Assembly (NCBI GenBank): GCA_015069605.1
Contig: SVII01000003.1
Location: 44,511 to 108,510 of the forward strand
Direction: 5' to 3'
Length of the DNA: 64,000 nucleotides
Source: Clostridiales bacterium
GTDB taxonomy: Bacteria > Bacillota > Clostridia > Christensenellales > Borkfalkiaceae
Shown: positions 60,829 through 64,000 of the stretch, piece by piece
Layout of the letters: each line of letters opens with the position of its first letter
How positions within the stretch are numbered: position 1 is the stretch's first letter
The notes under the pieces: model-generated
The model's database searches: none
Seen by the model: the letters and a program-made list of their open reading frames with translations, nothing else
Told to the model about the DNA's origin: nothing
Program-made: the position numbers and the translations under genes

Positions 60829-62934
60829 ATGGCAGAATATATATTTCACAACAAAACGGTTGTCGCAATTGACGTAGAGCGAGGCGAGATTGAAAACGTT
60901 TTATATCGCGGACAGCCTATTACCGATGGGCGGATTCCTATATTTTGCGTTAAACTTCGCAAAAGGACGGGGGAGAGTTACGTGCTTTCGGCCGAGGATT
61001 TTCGCTTTGTTCGTTTTGAACAGGATATTGCGTCCTATGTTTCCGATTGTTTGGACGTTGATATTCGTTTGCAACAGCAAGAGAATGGGCTGATTTGCCG
61101 CGCGAACATTAAAAATAAGACGTCCGACTTGTTAGAGTGGATAGAATTGATGGCCTTTTCCGTGCCTAAAAAATTAAAAGACGAGCAAGGCGGTGTAGGG
61201 GAAATCATCTACCCCTACAACGAAGGTTGCAGAGTGACGAATATGGCGTACAGAGAGAGTATGCCCTTTCGTTATACCGAGCCAGAATATCCTAGTAAAA
61301 ACTCTTTCTCTATTTTCCCGAATATGGTGTTTGCGCAATTCATCGCATACATGGTGGGTGGATTTGGTCTATATTTAGGGATGCATGATGAAGGTCGAAC
61401 GACCAAGCATATTGATTTTTGTTATCAAAATGATAAAATAAAAATCTTTATGCGCACGTTTTGTGACGTTACGTATGGGCAGGATTACACCATGCCTTTT
61501 GATTGCGTGTTCTCTTTTTTTGAGGGAGGTTGGTACCAAGCGGCGGATATTTATTATCGCTGGTTTCAGGCGCATCTGCCTAGCGGCTTACAAAAAATTC
61601 AAGAGAACCCTAACCTACCTGCGTGGTATAATCAAGCCCCGCTGGTGGTTGCGTACGCATTGCGCGGTAAAAACGATACGGATTTATCGCCTAATGGGTT
61701 ATACCCGTACGAAAACGCAATGCCCTATTTGAAAGAAATTGCAATGACTACGCAAAGCAAGGTGATGGCGCTTCTCATGCACTGGGAAGGCAGCGCGCCT
61801 TGGGCGCCGCCATATGCTTGGCCGCCTTACGGTGGAGCGCGCGCATTTGAGGATTTTGCGGAGAAACTGCATGGGTGGGATATGCTGCTGGGTGTATATT
61901 GCAGTGGTTTTGGCTGGACACAGAAAAGCAATATCGATCCTAACTATTCCTGCGAAGAAAGCTTTGAAACGCTGAACATTGCAAGCAGCCTTTGCACGGA
62001 TACAAATGGTGAGATGAAAAGCAGTATTTGCAAGGCACAGCGCGATGGTTACGATTTTTGTCCAGCTTGTCAACAGACGAAAGAAATTTTCAAAACGGAA
62101 TTTGAAAAGATTTGCTCGTCCAAGGTTGACTACATACAAGCGTTAGACCAAAATCATGGCGGCGGACCGTACTTTTGTTATAGCGATCAGCATGGACACG
62201 TACCTGCCCCCGGCAAATGGCAACAGATAGAAACGAATAAGCTCTTGGAAAGCATTCATAAAAGCGGTGTATTGTTGGGATGTGAATCGGCTGCGGCGGA
62301 GCCGTTTTTGGCGCAGCTGCAATTCAGTGACAGCCGCTTTCAATTAAACTATTACATAGGTGAGCCTATTCCCATATATGGATATTTATATCACGAATAT
62401 GTGAATAATTTCATGGGGAATCAAATTTGCGCTATGTTGGAAAAGAGTGAAAGTAATTTTACCTACCGCTTGGCGTATTCTTTTACTTCAGGGGATATGT
62501 TGACGGTTGTACTGAACGGTAACGGTGATTTGCAGTATGCTTGGTGTGATTATATCGAACCGAAAGAGAAATGTTTGGATAAATCGGTTGTATTGCCTTT
62601 TATCAAAACGTTAAACGAATGGCAAAGAAATGGCGGGCACGTTTTTTTGCATTTCGGGAAGATGATTGCGCCTATACGGGTATATTGCGGTAAAGAGAAA
62701 TTTTTATTAGAAGACAATAAAACGTATTTGCACCCGGATAGCGTTGTGACAACAGCCTATGAATATGGCGGAAAACGTGCGCAATTTATTGTCAATTATA
62801 ATTTACATAGCGTAGATATTAGGTTTGATAAACAGTACGCCATATACGTAGACAGCAAATTGCAAACGGTTGTAGAAACCAATAAACTTACGTTGAGCCC
62901 CTTATCAGTGGTCATGATAGATTTAAAGGAGTAA
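60829..62934 (+). CDS. DUF6259-type putative glycosidase
   Basis: 701 residues without signal peptide. An N-terminal beta-sandwich (about 1-235) precedes a barrel-like region containing GGWYQAADIYYRWF (about 227), MHWEGSAPWAPPYAWPPYG (about 318), DYIQALDQNHGGGPYFCYS (about 427) and LLGCESAAAEPFL (about 483). The layout fits the DUF6259 family, which resembles retaining alpha-glycosidases, and the Asp and Glu of these strands are candidate catalytic residues. The specific activity is unknown. The ATG lies 2 bases after the GH38 stop with no separate ribosome site, so translation is coupled. Confidence 0.7.
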   Translation: MAEYIFHNKTVVAIDVERGEIENVLYRGQPITDGRIPIFCVKLRKRTGESYVLSAEDFRFVRFEQDIASYVSDCLDVDIRLQQQENGLICRANIKNKTSDLLEWIELMAFSVPKKLKDEQGGVGEIIYPYNEGCRVTNMAYRESMPFRYTEPEYPSKNSFSIFPNMVFAQFIAYMVGGFGLYLGMHDEGRTTKHIDFCYQNDKIKIFMRTFCDVTYGQDYTMPFDCVFSFFEGGWYQAADIYYRWFQAHLPSGLQKIQENPNLPAWYNQAPLVVAYALRGKNDTDLSPNGLYPYENAMPYLKEIAMTTQSKVMALLMHWEGSAPWAPPYAWPPYGGARAFEDFAEKLHGWDMLLGVYCSGFGWTQKSNIDPNYSCEESFETLNIASSLCTDTNGEMKSSICKAQRDGYDFCPACQQTKEIFKTEFEKICSSKVDYIQALDQNHGGGPYFCYSDQHGHVPAPGKWQQIETNKLLESIHKSGVLLGCESAAAEPFLAQLQFSDSRFQLNYYIGEPIPIYGYLYHEYVNNFMGNQICAMLEKSESNFTYRLAYSFTSGDMLTVVLNGNGDLQYAWCDYIEPKEKCLDKSVVLPFIKTLNEWQRNGGHVFLHFGKMIAPIRVYCGKEKFLLEDNKTYLHPDSVVTTAYEYGGKRAQFIVNYNLHSVDIRFDKQYAIYVDSKLQTVVETNKLTLSPLSVVMIDLKE

Positions 62935-62941
62935 TTAAAAT

Positions 62942-64000
62942 ATGAGTAAAGGAAGATTTACATTGCCTGCGGATAACGCGCTTGGCGATAAGACGAAAGA
63001 GATAGCTAAGAGATGGGGCGCAGATGCGGTACGCGATTGCGACGGTACGGCACTCCCTGATAATCCAAAACAGTTTGGTAAAGTATACAATACTTATTTT
63101 ATCGTGCGCGGTGATAACGAATGGGGGAGATTGCATCCAGAAGAAGCGCAAAGGATTTTCCTGCTTTCCGAACGTACGCTTGCCACCGCAAATACGGTCG
63201 AAATTGAAATTATGAAATATTTCTTAAAGGATGAATTCGACCCCGATACGACCTATCTGGATAGATGGGAAGTGTACGACCGCACGGAAGGGACGTTGGT
63301 GAACGATTGGTCATACAATGAAAAGACAGGTATCGTTACGGTGAACAACGTTAAGAAGTTTCACGAATATACAGTGTCGTTTTTGGCGCGTATTACGTGG
63401 CATCCCGTGCAGATTTACAACTATTTGACCAACGAATGGACGTGCGAAAAGCAACTCACGTACGACCCTGCATTCCCGAATACGAAAGAATATATCAAAC
63501 GTCATATGGAAGAATGGTGTTTGGAAAATCCTGACACTGACGTTGTGCGTTTTACTACGTTCCTGTATCAATTTACCTTGATTTTTAATAACTTCGGTAA
63601 GGAAAAGCAGGTGGAATGGTTTGGCTACGCGCAGACGGCAAACCCCATACATATCGATAATTTCTATAAAAAGACGGGGATTAAGCTGACGGCGGAAGAT
63701 TTCGTAGATAACGGACATTACAACAATATATTCCGTACTCCCACCGAAAAATTCAAGAAATATATGGATTACATGGAAGCGTTTGTTTGTGAAACGGTGG
63801 CGGAATTAGTAGAGATTTGTCATAAGCACGGTAAAGAAGCGATGATGTTCTTGGGGGACGATTGGATTGCGAGTGAACCTTATGGCGAACATTTCCACAA
63901 GATGAACCTCGACGCGGTAGTAGGCAGCGTCGGGGGCGGTGTAACCGTACGTATGTTGTCGGAAATTCCGCACGTGAAATATCACGAAGGCAGATTTTTA
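62942..64000 (+). CDS. lnpA: 1,3-beta-galactosyl-N-acetylhexosamine phosphorylase (GH112), 5' part
   Basis: The first 353 codons are in the window and the gene continues past the end. Phosphorolyses galacto-N-biose (Gal-beta-1,3-GalNAc) and/or lacto-N-biose to galactose-1-phosphate and HexNAc. It follows the bifidobacterial enzyme closely: GRFTLPADNALGDKTKEIAK, HEYTVSFLARI, DVVRFTTFLYQFTLIFNN, and FLGDDWIASEPYG, where Asp306 matches the catalytic acid Asp313 of that enzyme. It lacks a signal peptide and acts after import of the disaccharide. AAGGAG lies at the end of the preceding gene. It links the locus to mucin O-glycan core 1 or type 1 chains. Confidence 0.94.
   Translation, partial: MSKGRFTLPADNALGDKTKEIAKRWGADAVRDCDGTALPDNPKQFGKVYNTYFIVRGDNEWGRLHPEEAQRIFLLSERTLATANTVEIEIMKYFLKDEFDPDTTYLDRWEVYDRTEGTLVNDWSYNEKTGIVTVNNVKKFHEYTVSFLARITWHPVQIYNYLTNEWTCEKQLTYDPAFPNTKEYIKRHMEEWCLENPDTDVVRFTTFLYQFTLIFNNFGKEKQVEWFGYAQTANPIHIDNFYKKTGIKLTAEDFVDNGHYNNIFRTPTEKFKKYMDYMEAFVCETVAELVEICHKHGKEAMMFLGDDWIASEPYGEHFHKMNLDAVVGSVGGGVTVRMLSEIPHVKYHEGRFL

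Noticed and set aside
1..64000. CRISPR arrays or rRNA genes.
   Set aside because: I saw no regularly spaced repeats with unique spacers and no rRNA sequence in the window.

Overview
The window comes from a Bacillota genome of the class Clostridia, most likely an uncultured gut lineage near Christensenellales. This is inference from gene content: the S4-alpha-L17 ribosomal tail, the rimP-nusA-rnpM-ylxQ-infB-rbfA operon, a clade II single-chain PurL, comEC next to holA, and a large host-glycan locus of lipoproteins and glycosidases. No 16S rRNA is present, so the placement is soft. Almost everything lies on the + strand; the only minus-strand gene is a DMT-family transporter at about 22.5-23.4 kb.

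Layout. 0-2.3 kb is the end of the ribosomal protein/RNA polymerase alpha operon (rpsK end, rpsD, rpoA, rplQ, terminator). 2.4-3.7 kb is a single-chain Fe-S serine dehydratase. 3.8-4.3 kb is a five-tRNA operon (Asp, Phe, Thr, Tyr, Lys) with a near-consensus promoter. An AT-rich gene-free stretch and a 3'-truncated tRNA-Val follow. 4.7-10.3 kb is the nusA-infB operon, followed by nrnA. 11.4-17.1 kb is a 1,886-residue DUF4011/SF1-helicase/Vsr-like protein of a defence-related family. Next come comEC, holA, cdaA with a 34-residue CdaR-like mini-protein, and aspartate kinase. 23.5-32.3 kb is a purine operon (purE-F-M-N-D-L). A PHP-type phosphatase, a DUF1858 protein, a sirtuin and tRNA-Glu follow, then a decayed mobile-element remnant at 34.5-35.6 kb.

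The last 28 kb (35.7-64 kb) is a glycan-utilisation locus. An AraC regulator precedes a promoter with two direct repeats just upstream of its -35. Behind it run, with no convincing internal terminator, an ABC sugar-uptake set without ATPase (binding lipoprotein and two permeases), an Ig-like secreted protein, two DUF4838 proteins, a 39-residue peptide, three large modular lipoproteins, a GH38 alpha-mannosidase, a DUF6259-type protein, and a GH112 galacto-N-biose/lacto-N-biose phosphorylase cut by the window end. The enzyme set points to host mucin O-glycans and mannose-containing N-glycans as likely substrates.

Observations that stand out: PurF has no N-terminal nucleophile cysteine and has Asp where the oxyanion-hole Asn is expected; CdaR is apparently reduced to one membrane helix in the c-di-AMP operon; the nuclease domain of the giant helicase lacks its expected catalytic Glu; a short MK.Y..P...V......DVLT.S peptide sits between the two DUF4838 genes; a perfect palindrome lies inside the transporter promoter; and binding modules are shared between the big surface proteins.
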